Origin: Archilochus colubris
Taxonomy: Eukaryota > Chordata > Aves > Apodiformes > Trochilidae
NCBI GenBank assembly: GCA_023079485.1
Contig: CM041091.1
Location: 35,211,093 to 35,275,092, forward strand
Length of the DNA stretch: 64,000 nucleotides
Reading direction: 5' to 3'
Positions 48,654 to 63,000 of this stretch are shown in pieces; position 1 is the stretch's first letter, and each line of letters starts with the position of its first letter. A program made the position numbers and the translations under genes. Under the pieces are notes generated by a model. That model ran no database searches and had not been told where the DNA came from. It saw only the letters and a program-made list of their open reading frames with translations.

Positions 48654-51063
48654 CTCTGACTCGTGCAAGCAGGGGTGATGTTCAGAGCAGCTGAGGTTCC
48701 CTGGTGTCCAAGTGTGTTTCCAGGTGCTTGCTGGAGTGATTCTGGTAGCACTGTGGTTTGGTATTGTGCTAGGCAGGACCTTGGAATTCTAATCTGTTGT
48801 TAAAATAATTTCAAATAGTTAATTTAAGTTTTAGCCTTAACATAGTTGCTTCCATTTCTTGCATAATTTAGTGGTGCGTTTTTTCACTACATACAATAGA
48901 AACTGTGACTGTGTACAAGGGAAGACTGGAGTAGAAATATGGCATGATTATTATTTTTGTAACTTACTTGACTGATTAACATGAGGCCATTATGTCCAGC
49001 ACTGGTTTGTCACATAATTTATTTTGATGAGAGATTTCATAAGCTAAGAACTTTATCTGAGTGAGAAACTTGACTGAGTCCTCAAGCCTTTCAGTGCAAG
49101 TAAAACAGAATTTTCTACGAATACAAATGATGAACCCAAAAGAGATGTTTTCAAAGAGAATCAGCTCAGAGAATAAGAAAGTTATGTATTATTCATGAAG
49201 CAAATAGGAAGAATTTGAATGAAGTTGTACATGAATTCTCTTATCCCCTATATATAAGGATAACCCACAAAGGTGATGTTTTTCCTCTATCTGCAAATAT
49301 TTGTTGCATTAGATGGACTGATATTTAAACAAAGTAAAACTCTTGATGCAGTTTAGTGTAAATTTCCACATGGAAATTATGTCAAGCGTAATCAAAGCAA
49401 GCATGCCTATTATTAACAATTGTGCTTAGAAAATCCTTAAAATTTTTTAGAGGACCTTTATGTGTTAGGGATTAATATAGTTGGGGTTTTTGGTTGGGGT
49501 GTTTTTTCAGACTTACAGAAGTGAAGACTTTTTCTCAGTGTACTTATGACTTGAAAAAGTGGTTGTAAGGGACTTACCTTTGAAAACTCTAGCATTCCTT
49601 TCCCACGCTCCTTGTCAGCCTCTCCCGATGTATTGCATTCAGATACAATTTATGGTGTTACTACAAATAACATGGATTTCTGGTTGGTCTTCAGGCAGAG
49701 ATGATGTGACTACACTCAACAGCTATCCACAAACATTAGTGGATATTTTAAATTTGTTTCCTGAACCATCTTCTTGGATAGCTTTTTAAAAGCTGGTACA
49801 CTGGGTTTTACACTACTAGCACAATATTTTTCTTGTATTTTGCTTGTCTTTCTCAGGTATTGTTCATGGATATATGTAGATTAAACACAATGTATCTTCA
49901 GGTCAAGATTTTATTAATAACAAAAATAGGGGAGCAATCTAACTTTTGAGAGTTGTTACTCCACCTGTTTTTTAATGGAGGGTATAATTATATAATTTTG
50001 TTGGACAGGAAACAGCCTAATTCAGCCAAATACTCTTTCTTCATCCCACCAATCCAGAAGTATCTTGATGCCTGCTTCTTTTTCCCTTATAGCCTTTCCA
50101 CTTATCTTCCACTCTCCGTATCTCTACAAATACAGATTAAGGCAGTGCTCAGTGCTTTGTAAGTCAATTCTTTTGTTTTTTTTCTTGAAACTAGATACTG
50201 TCAAAACAGGAAAGTCAAAATGGGCCCAGTGGGCTATCCAGGACTCTTCTCCATGTTGGTTGTTTTCCATGATGGTAAATAACCAATGATCACAGAGGAG
50301 ACAGCATCAGAACCATTCCTGAAACTCAAAGGGACAGGTAATCTGCTTCCTTATTACAGCACAGGGACATGAAGAAGGTGCTCCCAAGTAGAAGGGAAGA
50401 GCATATTTGACTTGTTGCACAAGACATTCCCAGTGCTTCTGATACACCTATTTCTCAGGTGTCTAGCCAGTATGTTTTAGTCACAGTTTTGGGGTTAAGA
50501 TAATTTTCAGATAGCAGATAGACTTTGCAAAGCTCTTTAATGTTTTTCCTCTCTATCTGCAGCAAAGTGTGTGTGTTGCTTTATGTGATCATCTTCATTC
50601 TTATCTCACCTAATTAATTCCCAGCCGTTGCAAGAGCCCTGGGCAGCGATGATACTTCCAGCTCTCCTAGCATCTGTTTTCTTTCAACAATCTGATCTGC
50701 AGAGAGTCACCAGTCCTGTGGCTTCTGCAGCAGTGCTGGGGTCAGCTTGGCCACAGCCATGGTCTCCCCTCCAGAAGGTTATCTTGGGGCCCTCCATCCC
50801 GTCATGGTTACGTGGTGATTGCGTGGTAACATCTCTGTGGCAACCACAGCTCTTCCTTATATGGAAAAGCAATTTTTAGAAAGTAAAGTATTTTTAGCTT
50901 CCCTGGCTGAGTTGCAGCTGATGGGAAGGTGAAAGGGCTAAAACAGTGTCACCAAAATTTTACCAGGAATTACCTGCCTATGATTTGAGTGCTCAGGTCT
51001 CCAAACCCACTGATACTTTCCCATCCCTCCCATGCATCAGCAGGGATGCTCTCCGTCAGTGTT

Positions 51064-51113
51064 CCTGGGACAGTGGGTCCCAGGACCCACTGCTGCTGCA
51101 GATTCCAGCAGCA
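51064..51113. other. Cluster of overlapping hairpins
   Basis: Three stems lie in 50 bases. CCTGGGAC (51064-51071) pairs with GTCCCAGG (51077-51084). CAGTGGGTC (51071-51079) pairs with GACCCACTG (51084-51092). TGCTGCTG (51091-51098) pairs with CAGCAGCA (51106-51113). The first two share bases, so only one can form at a time, and the second also competes with the third at its edge. Loops are 4-7 bases. It is intronic; no known structured RNA is recognised. Confidence 0.5.
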
Positions 51114-53684
51114 CTGTGGGAAGAGTGGGCACGTGCATCCCTTCCCTTGGTGGAATTGGGGTCCTGGCTGCTGTTAAGGATCTTTGTTCTGCTAAATCCC
51201 AGTGAAGGATGGGGTGCTCCTTCTTCTTTAAAGTGATCCCTCAGCTGCACGAGTTCTGGTTGTCTTACTAACACTTAAATATTTTGTTTTGGGGTGTTTT
51301 GGGGAAGGTGAAAGGTCGTCTCTGACACAATTATTACTTATTAGTCTGGATTATTTTATTTTATTTAGAATCAATTCTCATTAGTATCTACAAAGTTTGT
51401 GTCCAACACATTATGAAGCTAAAGCTAGGTACCAGCAAACATGTTTAGGAAGGGTACTTCTGATATCCTAAGGGTTTAATTTTATACTGCTGAATTAAAA
51501 ATTGTGCTCAAGAGCTAGTCACCTGGACATCAGATAAAAATTTAAACCTGGCACTGTGTGAGGAAGGGAAATCAAACAACCGAAACTGCAACTTTGGTGC
51601 TGGGGTGGTTGGAGTCCCTTGGGGCAGTTCTCTGCAGGTGCATTTATGCTCAGGATGTTGGATGTTTTGCTGCTTTTGGCAGCGAGGTTTATGTACAGCA
51701 GCATCAGAAGCAATCTGGACAAAAACTGCATGCTGGGCGTCAAAATCACAGGGATGGTTCTGATAATAAAGGCATTTTAAACCTTGAGCTCAGATGTTAA
51801 ATGCAGTGATGAAACCCAAATCTGTCACCTGTTAAGTTTGTCCTCCTTTTGCTCTTCCACCAAACCCCGGTGAGGGAGATTGCATGCGTAGCAGAAGGCA
51901 AAGACATTGCCAGCATTAGGGTGGGTGACACCAGCTCAGCAGTGGAAACTGGGACAGAAAGCTGGGCGGTGTGTGAGGAAATTGCCTTCTCCAGGAGGTG
52001 TCCAGGTTCATCTGATGAGTATTCAACTGGTTAAGTGCCCATGGAGGTGGCAGGTTCATTCCTATCAACAGTAAGTGAAAATAATCAGGATTTTGTTGTT
52101 GTATCAGCAAAAGTTGGTAGAAAGGAATATATTTTTCTATGTGGGAGCCTTTTGAAAACAAAATAAAAACATAATGACGCTGTTTCCATAGCTCCAGCAG
52201 ACAGACTTCTTAGTGCTTGTGGTGTTCTTAGTGCTAACATTCACAATATATGCAAGATATGGTCAGTTTGGGAACAATGATGCTTTTCTTCTTCACTACT
52301 CTTTTCTGTTATTAGTTTTTCTGTTTAATGGCTCCACTGAAGAGCTCTTAATAGCCGTCTCTTGCCTTAACAACATCCTTCTGTCCTGTAAGCACAGGAT
52401 TGCTTCCAGGATCACCTCTGATGGAATTACAGGATATTTTGTGAGTGACCTTGACCTTGGGTTTTCAGGCTGCCAACTGAAGTGGGTTTGTCCCTGATGA
52501 TGTTGGAACTATGAGTGAAGCATTAAAAAAAGGTAATCCTTATTTATGAAACTCGACTATGACTTTTAAAACTATATGAATAAAGTATTTTTTTAATTGA
52601 AAATCTTTCCTTAGGTAAATATGAACTTATGCTCATAGATCCTTCTTATTCATACTTTAACCACATAAAAATCCAACCTGAAATGATGGATGATTGGAAG
52701 TAAAATGGATTTAATTCATTCTGACCCCATCAACTTGCTTTTCTTTAAAGGTATTCAAAATCCTTACCCTAGAGTCGGCAGTGCTAGTTTTAATGTTTGC
52801 TTCCACCGCTGTTCTCTGTAAACTCCTCAAGGGTAGGAAAGAATGCTGCAAAATCTGGGCAGACCGCCGGCTGTCTCGTCTCACCAGCTCTGCCAGGTTG
52901 TGTTGTTTTGAATCTTTTGGGTTTTATCCTGATTCATTTTGACTGTAAAGCTGCACATGAAAGATATTTCTGAAGATAACTTGTCAGAGCTGTGCCATCT
53001 GAGGGAATGGGGGACCCCATAAAATTCCTTTCTTCAATACAGACTCTGCAGCCAGCTGGAACCTAAGAGTGGAGGTGACAAAGCCACCTGGGTGGTGGAG
53101 CTGGAAGCTGCATCCTTAAGACTTCTGGTAGGCTGCTTTAATGAGGAGGATAGAGGTTATCAAGTTACTTCTCTAAGGGGAAATTAATTGCTCAGTAATT
53201 ATTTCTTCACTTTCCCTATCCTGGTGAGATTTCCATGTCATTGTGCCCTAATTTCCAGTTCAGGGCTGCTGTTGTCAACTCTGGAGTAGCATACTGCAGC
53301 CTAACTCATCCATCACAGGAAAAGGCTCAAAACTAAGGAGGGCTCGGGCTTCCAGAACACTCTTAAACCGTAGGAGTGGTCCCAGCTTCAACGTTTAATT
53401 CCTTTTGCTTTCTAATCAGTATATACTGTTTGATGATCACCACAGTTGTCTTTCTGTTAAAGACTAAACAAGTTGGAGGATGTGGGAATACTCTGGGGTT
53501 TTAATAGACTTCCAAAATGTGGAGTGTCTTTAGGTATCTCTGACAGGCAAGTTATGGTTGAAAACAAGAGTAGATCTTTTCTGGATATATTGAACTGTGC
53601 TGTGTTATTTTGAACTGTTCACTCTCAAAGTAAGTGAAAAAGCAGATAAACTGATGCTGAGCTCTAATGCCATCCAGAAACATC

Positions 53685-53700
53685 AAAAAAAAAAAAAAAA
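53685..53700 (+). repeat. Poly(A) tract of 16
   Basis: Uninterrupted A16 in intron 1, with no retroposon body recognised upstream. Confidence 0.75.
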
Positions 53701-56700
53701 GTACAACTGTCCTTTTAAGTGTGTCATGATACTTGTGGTGCTACCTAGAAGTGCATCCTTGAGCCATGGGATCCAGTGAGGGCATTTCAGTTTAATCTCA
53801 CCAGAGATGGCAAAGAAACCTCGAGGTGGTTTTTACCAGTGTGACCCATTGTGCATTTGGAATTTTTCAAAATATGAAAAAAATTTCAGAGGGAAAATGT
53901 CAATAAAAGTAATCTTACATTTTGTTAGAGCCTAACTTGAAGCCTGAAGCCCATTTTCCTAAACAGGAAAAGAGCCATTCCAGTGCCGTTCAGAAATGTT
54001 GATACTAGATGAAGTGCACTTCCTTGTGACAGAAAAATAGAGGTGTTACCTCACTGCAAACAGGATGTCTCTTAATAGTTAGGTTTAAATATACAACATT
54101 TTCCATAGTGGCTTTGAATTTCTGGAGCCACAAACACAGAATGATTTTTGGCTGTAGTAGTATCGTTGCTGGCTGGTGGTCAGGAGGTTTCCATTGATAC
54201 CTCATGATATTGCTTGCATGGGTGGAGTGTTGCATCAAACCTGCTGCTTCATTAACTGCGTCAACAAAATGTTTGTGGAAATTGGCCTTTGTTTGTTGTT
54301 GTCACTTTATACATGGGGTAGGGCAGCCTTACACCTTAGCAGCAGTCATGTCAGCTAATGGTGGATGTGGCATTGCAAAATGTAGGGATTTCCTTTAAAA
54401 GGATAAACAAGACCTAGAATACATATTCTTGCAGTACTTGACACACTTTTTGTGAAATTGTCAAGCATGTTTAGTATGCCAAACTCTGTATGTACAGGGG
54501 GTCAGAAGAGTTCAATAATTTTGGGAAAATGTATGTAACATCAGTTCTCTTCCTGCAGTCTTGTCTCTTTATGTGGCTGAGAAATGTATTATAGTAAGGA
54601 AAAACTTTTCAGGTATGTAGCGTCTAAAAAAGTCTCTATCCTGGGCTGTGTCTTGTGAATAATTCTTCAGATGAGTGTAGAAAGTGAAGTGGTATTTCAT
54701 TAGTTGAGGGGAAAAAAAATCTCCCCTCTCTTCCCTGTCTTAAAAAAAGAATTTGGGGAGGGCCCAACTTTTTATGAACAAAAGTATCCTGCATTTTTCA
54801 GTTTTTAATTTTTAGAATGAGAATCAGGAAATTGAGGGGGTAATCACTGCATGGTATTTGGCTGTGTTTTGAAAATGTACTGAAGGGTCAAGGTACTCCA
54901 GGGTGCAGCCCTCCCAAGCCAGCTGGTGAGGTAGTACAAGATTGGGAGCTGCTGGCCAGTGTCCCTCTTGCCTGGGTGGCCCGGTAGCTCCTGCATATCC
55001 CGAGAGCTGCCATCACATCTGCCATGAGGTTTTTGATTCCACAGGGTTACAGGGCAGTTTTGTTCTTAAATTGAGGGGTTTTCCGCACTTGTTAAGTAAA
55101 TTTCCCCTCATTGCAAAATACCTTGCTGACTTAATAAACTGACTTCAGTATTAAAGAGTTAGTTATGTCATTGAGGGGTGAAATGGTTTCTTGGTCTTGT
55201 ATTAAAAAAACAAAACAAAACAAAAAAACCCACAGCAAAAAAATCCCACCAACACAGGAAATAGAGTTCTTATTTTCTTTCTGACTCCTAAAAATATTCT
55301 TATCCTAGAAACACTGAGATACTTTTACTTGGTTTCTTATTTCTGTATTGTTGAATATTTTAAACAGTGACGTCTAATAGTTCTGCTTTCTTAATTATGT
55401 TGTGTTGCTGGAAGTCAACATATTTCATGCCAGTGTCATGTACTTTAAAGACAGACTTGCAGTCGGCACAACTGATTAACCACCCCGTGTCGTATGCAAG
55501 TGCATTGGTAGCAAGAAAGCTGCTATGTGCATGAGATAGTGAATTAGTGACCCTTAGTGTGTTTCTGGAGCAGTTCTGAAGTTTGAGCAGGGGTAGGGAA
55601 GGCCAGGAGACAAGGCACAGCTGTCTGTAGCACATCCTTTTAGAATTCACCAGTTTCAAAGTTATTTTGACTCTGCAGTTCATGCAGAAAGCACAGGGGT
55701 TTAGATCTTTTATTCTGGTGAGTATTTGCATCTGTCAGGAATGATCTGAGGAGACTACAACTCTGTACAAAAACAGGCATGAAACTGTGGCATCAAGACC
55801 AGATTTTCTTAGTGTTCTATCTCATAGCTGGCAGGGTGTGGACCCTTTCTGGAGCAGGTTGGTGCAGCAGTAAACTATCTGAAGAAGAGATTCTGCTTTT
55901 TGTCATTTGAGGAACATTTCTAGTCTTTTGCCATGTAGTTTTTTATAGTTCTCGTATCTCTGGTTTTGTATATTTCTAAGCTTAGCCATTTTTATTTCTC
56001 TCTGTATCTGTGAAGCTTTCTGCCAAGAGCACCCTCACCCATGAACTTGTGAATCTCCTGGAGTCCCACACAGGTAGTTTCATATGCACTGATGCAGGCA
56101 GCTCTTTTCCTGACTCCTCAAGTTCAGGCTCAGTCATAATCTTGCTAGTACTTTGCACGCAGTCCAGACTAATGGTGTTTCCTGCTGCCTGACTCTTGTT
56201 CATGCTGTTGTTTTGCATCCTGATACTGCAGAGCACTTTCCCCAACCTGTGATGAATGCAGTCGTGTCTCACACAGCATATGCTCTGGCTGCACTCTCAC
56301 AAATCACATTTCCCTGGTCTGTCACAGCTCATTTCACCCCTTGTCTTGTCTCTTCACTTATTTGATATTTTCTTATTTTGAGAATAAGCTGCCTGTTACT
56401 TAATGTAAAATTCCTTTGCTTTCTGCAGCCTTCGTAAGACAATTTTTTGTCAAATAATAGCAGGAGGTTGGCTCCTGGTTGGTTTTTTGTTTGCTTGGGT
56501 TTGTTTTGCCAAAGTTTCCAGTCTTGATAGCTCACTCACTAGATTTGCTAGGAGATAATGTTTTTGCTCTCTCCCAGAGTGCCTCTTATTCTTGGGAAAC
56601 CTCCTTGTAAAAACCCTACAAAAATTTTTTAAACTTTCAAGGGAGCACTGTAAAAATTTGACAGGGGTTGAACAGCTTGCACACCGAAAACAGCAGCCTC

Positions 56701-56781
56701 CCATGCTGACTTCTAGTTTGCTGATCTCCCTGCAGTCTTGTCTCTTTAGCATTTAATATATAATTAAACATAAATCTGCAT

Positions 56782-57067
56782 ATAGAATCATCATAGAATC
56801 ATAGAATCCTAGGGGTTAGAAGGGACCTTGAAAGATCATCTAGTCCAACCCCCCCTGCCAGAGCAGGGCCACCTAGAGTACATCACATAGGAACGTGTCC
56901 AGGCGGGTTTTGAATGTCTCCAGTGAAGGAGACTCCACGACCCCCCTGGGCAGCCTGTTCCAGGGCTCTGTCACCCTTACAGTAAAAAAATTCTTTCGAA
57001 TATTCAACCTGAACCTCCTGTGCTCCAATTTACACCCATTACCCCTTGTCCTATCACTGGTCATCAC
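56782..57067 (-). mobile_element. CR1 LINE, 5'-truncated copy
   Basis: The plus strand begins with repeated ATAGAATCAT/CATAGAATC, the complement of the CR1 3' terminal repeat. It continues into the CR1 tail (GGTTAGAAGGGACCTTG, GATCATCTAGTCCAACCCC). Minus-strand translation gives the CR1 C-terminal segment [20 protein letters not shown] near 56955-57015, followed by [24 protein letters not shown] residues near 56890-56955. About 285 bases remain. The 5' truncation point at about 57067 abuts an AT-rich microsatellite. The copy is antisense to INPP5A within intron 1. Confidence 0.93.
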
Positions 57068-57090
57068 ATACACATATATATATATTTATA
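57066..57090 (+). repeat. AT-rich microsatellite beside the CR1 copy
   Basis: CACATACACATATATATATATTTATA-type alternating sequence directly at the 5'-truncation end of the CR1 copy. It may mark an AT-rich insertion target or later slippage. Confidence 0.6.
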
Positions 57091-60000
57091 CAAAAAAATT
57101 AATTGTGGTATAGGCCATTTTTCTTCCTGGGGTGCTCATATATGGTGCCCAGATGCTGGGGTACAGGTGCAGGGCTGGCATTCCCATCACTGTATTTCAG
57201 GATGTCATATGAAAGGAGTGAGCTAAGATGTGTTGGTGTGCAGAGCCCCTGGTGGAAGATGAAAACTGGAGGTGAAGTTGCCAAGTGCTTACCTGGGAAA
57301 TGTGACCTGAGAAATGGAGTCAAAGTAAAGGTGGATGGACGAGTGGGAATCAGATGGGAAGCAGATCACAGAAACCCTGAAGGAAGGCTGCTTGAGGCAG
57401 AAAATTGGGCAGCAAAACTTGCTCACCTTCTGCTTTAGTAGCTTAGCTCTTTGTTGTCCTAACCGTGGTGCTCCTTTACCTATGTGCCATTATTTCCATG
57501 GCCATAATTCCTTATACAGCTTGCTGTCCTGCTTTACCCTGTATGGTTTAATTGACATGAAATTAGCGCTACTTAGTATTAAGCGTTGGTCAAAAAGATA
57601 TTTTTATAAAGTATGGTAAATAGTTTTTCACCTTTACAAAAGAGACACTTTGAAAAATAATTTTGCAGAAGTAATATCCCTGAACACCTAAGAGCTCATC
57701 ACAGCTCTGCAGCCTGTATAATTACTGCTCACACTGTGAAAATAGTTTTCTTTTCACTCTTGGGGCTAGAGTTCTAGGTGTTCCATCCTTGCTGTGGAGT
57801 GTCAAGAGCCAGTTTCCTGGGGCTAGTGGGATGAGTGGTACAGGATCAGGGAGCTGGGGGCAAGTTGCCAACCCCCAGCCCAATTGGTTGCAGCTGGTGC
57901 TATAACTGCTGTAACATGCTGAAAATCAGGAAATTTGGAGGAGTTACATACAAGCTTTCTAGTTGTACTTTAGAGAGCCCTTGCATTACATTTTCAAGTT
58001 TCTTTCTCTATCCACCACCAGCAGGAAATCACTTTTTCCATAGGAATAATGACTATTCACCTTGCCTTTGTAATTTTCTTTTAAAAAAGAGCTGAGACAA
58101 TTGATGCAGTTGTAGGTGCTAACAACACAGATTGTACTTGTTTCCTAATAAATGCCTGTAAGCTGTTTGCCAGTACTGTGTTGTGTGAGTTGAACAGCAG
58201 TAACCTTAGTTGCTTGCACAAAGTGCTGCTTTGAAGGTAGTCAACTCCCTTCAGCAGGTGTAGTCTAAAAACATGTTTAAATTTCAGTAGTTTGCTTGCT
58301 GGCTAATATGATTTGATCTTTCCCTGTTGCATAGCAAAAACCTGCAGAAAAGGTAACTTGGGTCCTAATTCTGCAAAGCATGAATGTGAGGTCAACTGTA
58401 GAAGTGAGGATGCTTTAGCTCAACTAATGCTTTTGTTCTGCAAAGTTATATTGAAAATTGCATCCCCCAATACATTATTACCCTATATGAATAGCTTATC
58501 ATTGGTTTGGGTGGGTTTTAGATGAAATGTTTCTTGCCTAAAGAATGGGAAATTGTGCAGGAAATTAAGATGGAATGCTGTGTGAGTGCAGCAGATCTGA
58601 TGAAGCTTGCTTTGACTGCTTTTCCTTTTAAACACCAATTTGTTTTTTGGTATCCTGTCTCCAACTAGAAGTTTTTCACAAACACTGTAGATATTTGTTA
58701 TATTTTCTACCACTGGTCATGATTGTTTAAAAATAACATAATTCACGGATTAATCTGTGAACACCTGAATGTGCATAGTCAGCTCGATAACTTACTTTGA
58801 AAAAGTGGTTGTTCATATTAAATTAAACCTTTATTCAGGTGGTGCTGAGACTGTATACTCTCCTGAGAGTGATGAAAGCTTTGGTGTTCTTCCTCTGGTG
58901 GTGGTCGTAACAGTCTTGTGTATATACCCATTAGCATCAAGAGGAACAGTCAGATAACTATGTGAGGTTCTAATAGGGTATATCTCTGACCTGTGTGTGG
59001 TTTTGTTGCTGTAGGATTTTTTTAGAATTTCATGTGAGCAAGAGTTGATGTTTCTCAGACTCAGTTCTTACCTCTGCTGTTGGCTGGCTGCAGTTTTGTG
59101 CTGGCAGAGCATGTGTAGCCAGGCATGTTTGCAGAGCCTGCACCATCTGACACAGCACATGATAACCTCCTTTGCTTTTGTTGTCTGCTTGATGTTTCCT
59201 TCCTTGAGGATCTATATTTAGTGTCACCAAGTATTCACTGTGGCACAGGACTCCAGGCAGTTGCCTTTCAAGCAAAAGGAAATGCCTCTCTTTAGGGATA
59301 AGCATGAAGGCAGTGCAGGATTTCCTGTGGAAACTGCCCCGCAGGGGAGCTGACTTCTACTTTGAACTTAATGGCAGAAAAGGCTCAATGACAAACTTCG
59401 GTGATTTGAACCAACAGAGACTTTTTTCTCCCCTTCTTTTCTTCTCCTGCTTTCTACTTCTGGGCATGTTTGCTGCAGTTGAGCTGCCTTTTAGAAGGTG
59501 AGGAACTAGCCCATTTCAAAGCTACGTTTTCAAGCACACAAGGTAACTTTGCTGGTTTTGCAGAGGGACAGCAGCTCTGGTGTGTCCCGGTGCAGCTTTG
59601 TGCCATGTAACGTGGGGAAAATGTAGCTTTTTCAGCACAGAACAGCAATGTCGGGTAGGATGAGGTCTGAGAGCAGCAGATGTGTTCCCTGGGGAATGTG
59701 ATCTGTTCTGCTCACTCTTATTACCAGCTCTAAAAGTAGCCTGGCTCTGAGGATAGCATCCAGGAAAAGCTGAGTCTGTCCTGGTGTGTGCGAGGGTGAT
59801 GGGACCTGCAGGGCCATGATGAGCCCTGGCTGCCACCGTGCCCATGCTGGGAGAGGGGCTGGAGGAGGTCGCTGAGAGGTGAAGCCATTAACAGAGGCTG
59901 TGGCTGGCACCTGGTGGTGGTCAGGTCTTGACTTGTATGGTGAAGAAAAAAAAACCACCCTATTCTTGTTTCCTTAAAAAGGTATTTCCAGCTGCCTCCT

Positions 60001-63000
60001 TTTGCATCACTGCCTGATTTGGGGAGCATGTTTAAAAAATGGAATATCCCCATAATGTGTTTCTGTACAAAATGTTCCCGCTGTCCTGATTAATGTTTTG
60101 TCCTGTCTCAGTAAATGAAACCATGTCTTTATAAGCAGAAAGAAACATAGTACTGTGGTATTTAGACTAGATTATAAGACATTTTGATGCTGAGGATGGT
60201 AAGACACTGGCCCAGATTGCTTGACCTGCCTCCTTAGCCTGCTCCTCATCACCCCCTGATGTACAATCGATCAGGTAAGAGACCAAGTAATGTGACTTTG
60301 GGTATGAAATAGTCAGCTTTTTAATTAATTTCTTCCCTTTTGCTTATTACTTTATTATTCTTTAAAGTCTCTATGCAAGTGAACATTCCTGAGGGTGCTT
60401 ACATTAACAGTGCACAGAGACTGATGTGCTTCTTTACAGCTATCTAGATGAGAGCATCATTGGTTGTTTTTTTCTCCTTCAAAGCAAATGTAAGCTCTCT
60501 TTTCTGAAGAAAAGAGTTTTTCTGGTTTTGGTGGTTTTTTTCTTGGTCAGGATCCCCTAATCCCTTTCCAGACAGCAGACCAGTGTGAGCCAAGGGCTGG
60601 TGAGAGGGCAGGAGGCAATGGGCACCCTTGCAGGGGTTCCCTGGGGAGAGGTACTGGTGGGATAGGCAGTTGGGTGGCTGTCACCCCTCTGCCTGATCGC
60701 ACAGTCAGTGGCCACCTTCCCAATTTAGCTTCTGTGGGGGCCACGGTTCAGAAAGGAAGGGGGGAAAAAAAGGATTTTACCTCTGTGACAGCAATAAACT
60801 TCACTTTGCCTCTGCCTAAAAACAAAAGTGTGTGAATGGGAAAATTATCTGTATGATTTGGGAATTGAAAACTTGTAGTTGGCCCTTACTTTTACATCTA
60901 GACATGGGTATGAGGTTTATTTTCTGAGGGTTATACCTGCCCTGTTTTCATGCAATAATGAACAGGTGTCCTTTTACATGAACTCTAAGCTACTGTCTGT
61001 TATGTGCTCATTTCAATTAAATGTTTATGTAAGATCTAATATTACCATAAGTGCTACCTTTTGGACACTCTAGTAACCTCATGTGAATTAGCAGAGTATA
61101 ACAAAATAGAGAATTTAGAACTTTGTTGTTGTTTTATCTTTACTATAAAAACACATGCCAGCAGTGAGGAGAAAAAAAAAATACTGAAGACCTACTCTCT
61201 AGACCAGATTGAAATGAATTTCCAAGGATCTCCCTTGGTGCTTTATTTCTGAAAAAAGATGTAAACAACTTTAACGTGGTCTCCCCTGCTATTAAATACC
61301 TATGTTAGATCACTACATATTTCTTTGTTAGTGTGATGAACTGCATTTTGGCATCCCCTGTGCTTCACTTGGCAGTAAATTGACGGCTGCTCTTAGGACT
61401 GTGGTGTTTTGGCATGGAAGATCTGTCTTCTGATTTAATAGGGTCTGTTGGAGCTACCTCACTGACAACTTGTACGTTGCTGGTGTGTTAGTCCTGGAAT
61501 TGATTCTGCAGCGATTCTGGGAAAGCTTCAGAGTTTCCCCAGCACAGCAGAGCCCCATCAGAAGATGTTTAACTCATAAATGTGGATATCTTCTCGAGGA
61601 AAGAGCATTTATTGCTTGAAGTAGCTAATAGGTGCTGCTGTGCAGTAGTGCATAGAGCTCATGAACTTCAGTTCTTGAGCCTTAGTTCATGGAAATTCCT
61701 GTCTGCAAAAGTGAATGTTTATATATTACATTTATTTTCTTTCTCCACAGAACATGTTCTACCTTATTAATTCAAGACAATATTTTATACTGGCTGCCTA
61801 CTCTGCAATTACTTACCCCTACTCAGCTGTGGGGCTCAGCAGGTGTGTCACAAAGCCATAGGTGTAGGGTACATGCCACTCCTATACACTGGAGCAGCCA
61901 ACCTATGGTGCTCTCTCCAGTGCATTTATTTCTTGCCTAGAAGGCACTGGGGGTCTGTGAAATTGCTGCTTCAAGATACCAGCACAGTACATCTGTGAAG
62001 AGATGTGCCACAGTCACAGCTAACAGGATTAATAAAATATGTAGGATGTTTTTAGGCTTCCATAAAATCTAGCCTCCAGGAAGAACTGTTTTGATAATCG
62101 GCTCTCATGGCTTCATTCACTGTTGTCTCTCTGTTGCCTCATCAGAGCTCTGTGACAGAAAATTTCTGTAGTTTTTAAGCTATGTCCCTCTCATAACTTG
62201 GACACACAAAAAGGACAGGTGGGCAGCTCTTAGTGCATCTCACTGACTTGGCTTGGAGAGCAAAGTTCTTCATCAGGCTCTTGGTGACGACTGACATGAA
62301 TTTATTTATCCTTTCATCTGGTTTACATATAAGTTCTCCTGCTTACTGTGGTTGCTAGGAAGATGTCTGCTTGCTGAACTCCTCAGAGGTTGTTAGATGT
62401 TACTTGCAGTGGGCAGATCCAGCATCCCCAAGGTGATAACCAATGAACTGCTGCTGGATCGTGCTGCTTCATATGATGGGTCTGTACCCACCTCCTAATG
62501 TGGCTGAAAGATGCAAGTCAGGATAGTGTTGCTCTCCTATAGGTTGTGCTATGAAACACCTGAAGCACAAGCAAGGCTTTGCAGAGAAGACTCAAAAATG
62601 GGGATTAACAAAAATAACATTCTGGCTTTGTTGTCAGTGAGTGAGGTGAGGTTTTTTGTTGGTCATTTTTCAAAGCTCATTGTCTTGGCAATGAGGTGTG
62701 TTTTTTTTTTATATGCGGGATTTGGGAAGATTGGCACTTTTATGTTGTAAATTTACTTCTGAAACTGGATCCTAAAAACAAATGGTTTTGTACATGTACA
62801 CTACAAAAACAAATAGTTATCCTCATATTCAACTGGGGGGGGGGAAGAGAGTTTTTAAAGTTCTAATAGAAAACAAAGGAAGAAACCCTACAAATAAGCA
62901 AGATGGATCGTGGTGGTGGTTGTGATTGTGAATGTTGCCAGAGTTCTCTTTTATCTATCCATGTGCAAGAATAGATTAATTTTAGTTACACTCGTTTACA

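Noticed and set aside
48237..48659. Protein with FSCSWL repeats (140 codons)
   Set aside because: The repeat is an artefact of an 18-bp tandem array in a frame without stops; no gene context.
50806..50845. RFX-like paired half sites around GTTACGTGG...GTGGTAAC
   Set aside because: Half-site spacing is too large for an X-box and the symmetry is imperfect.
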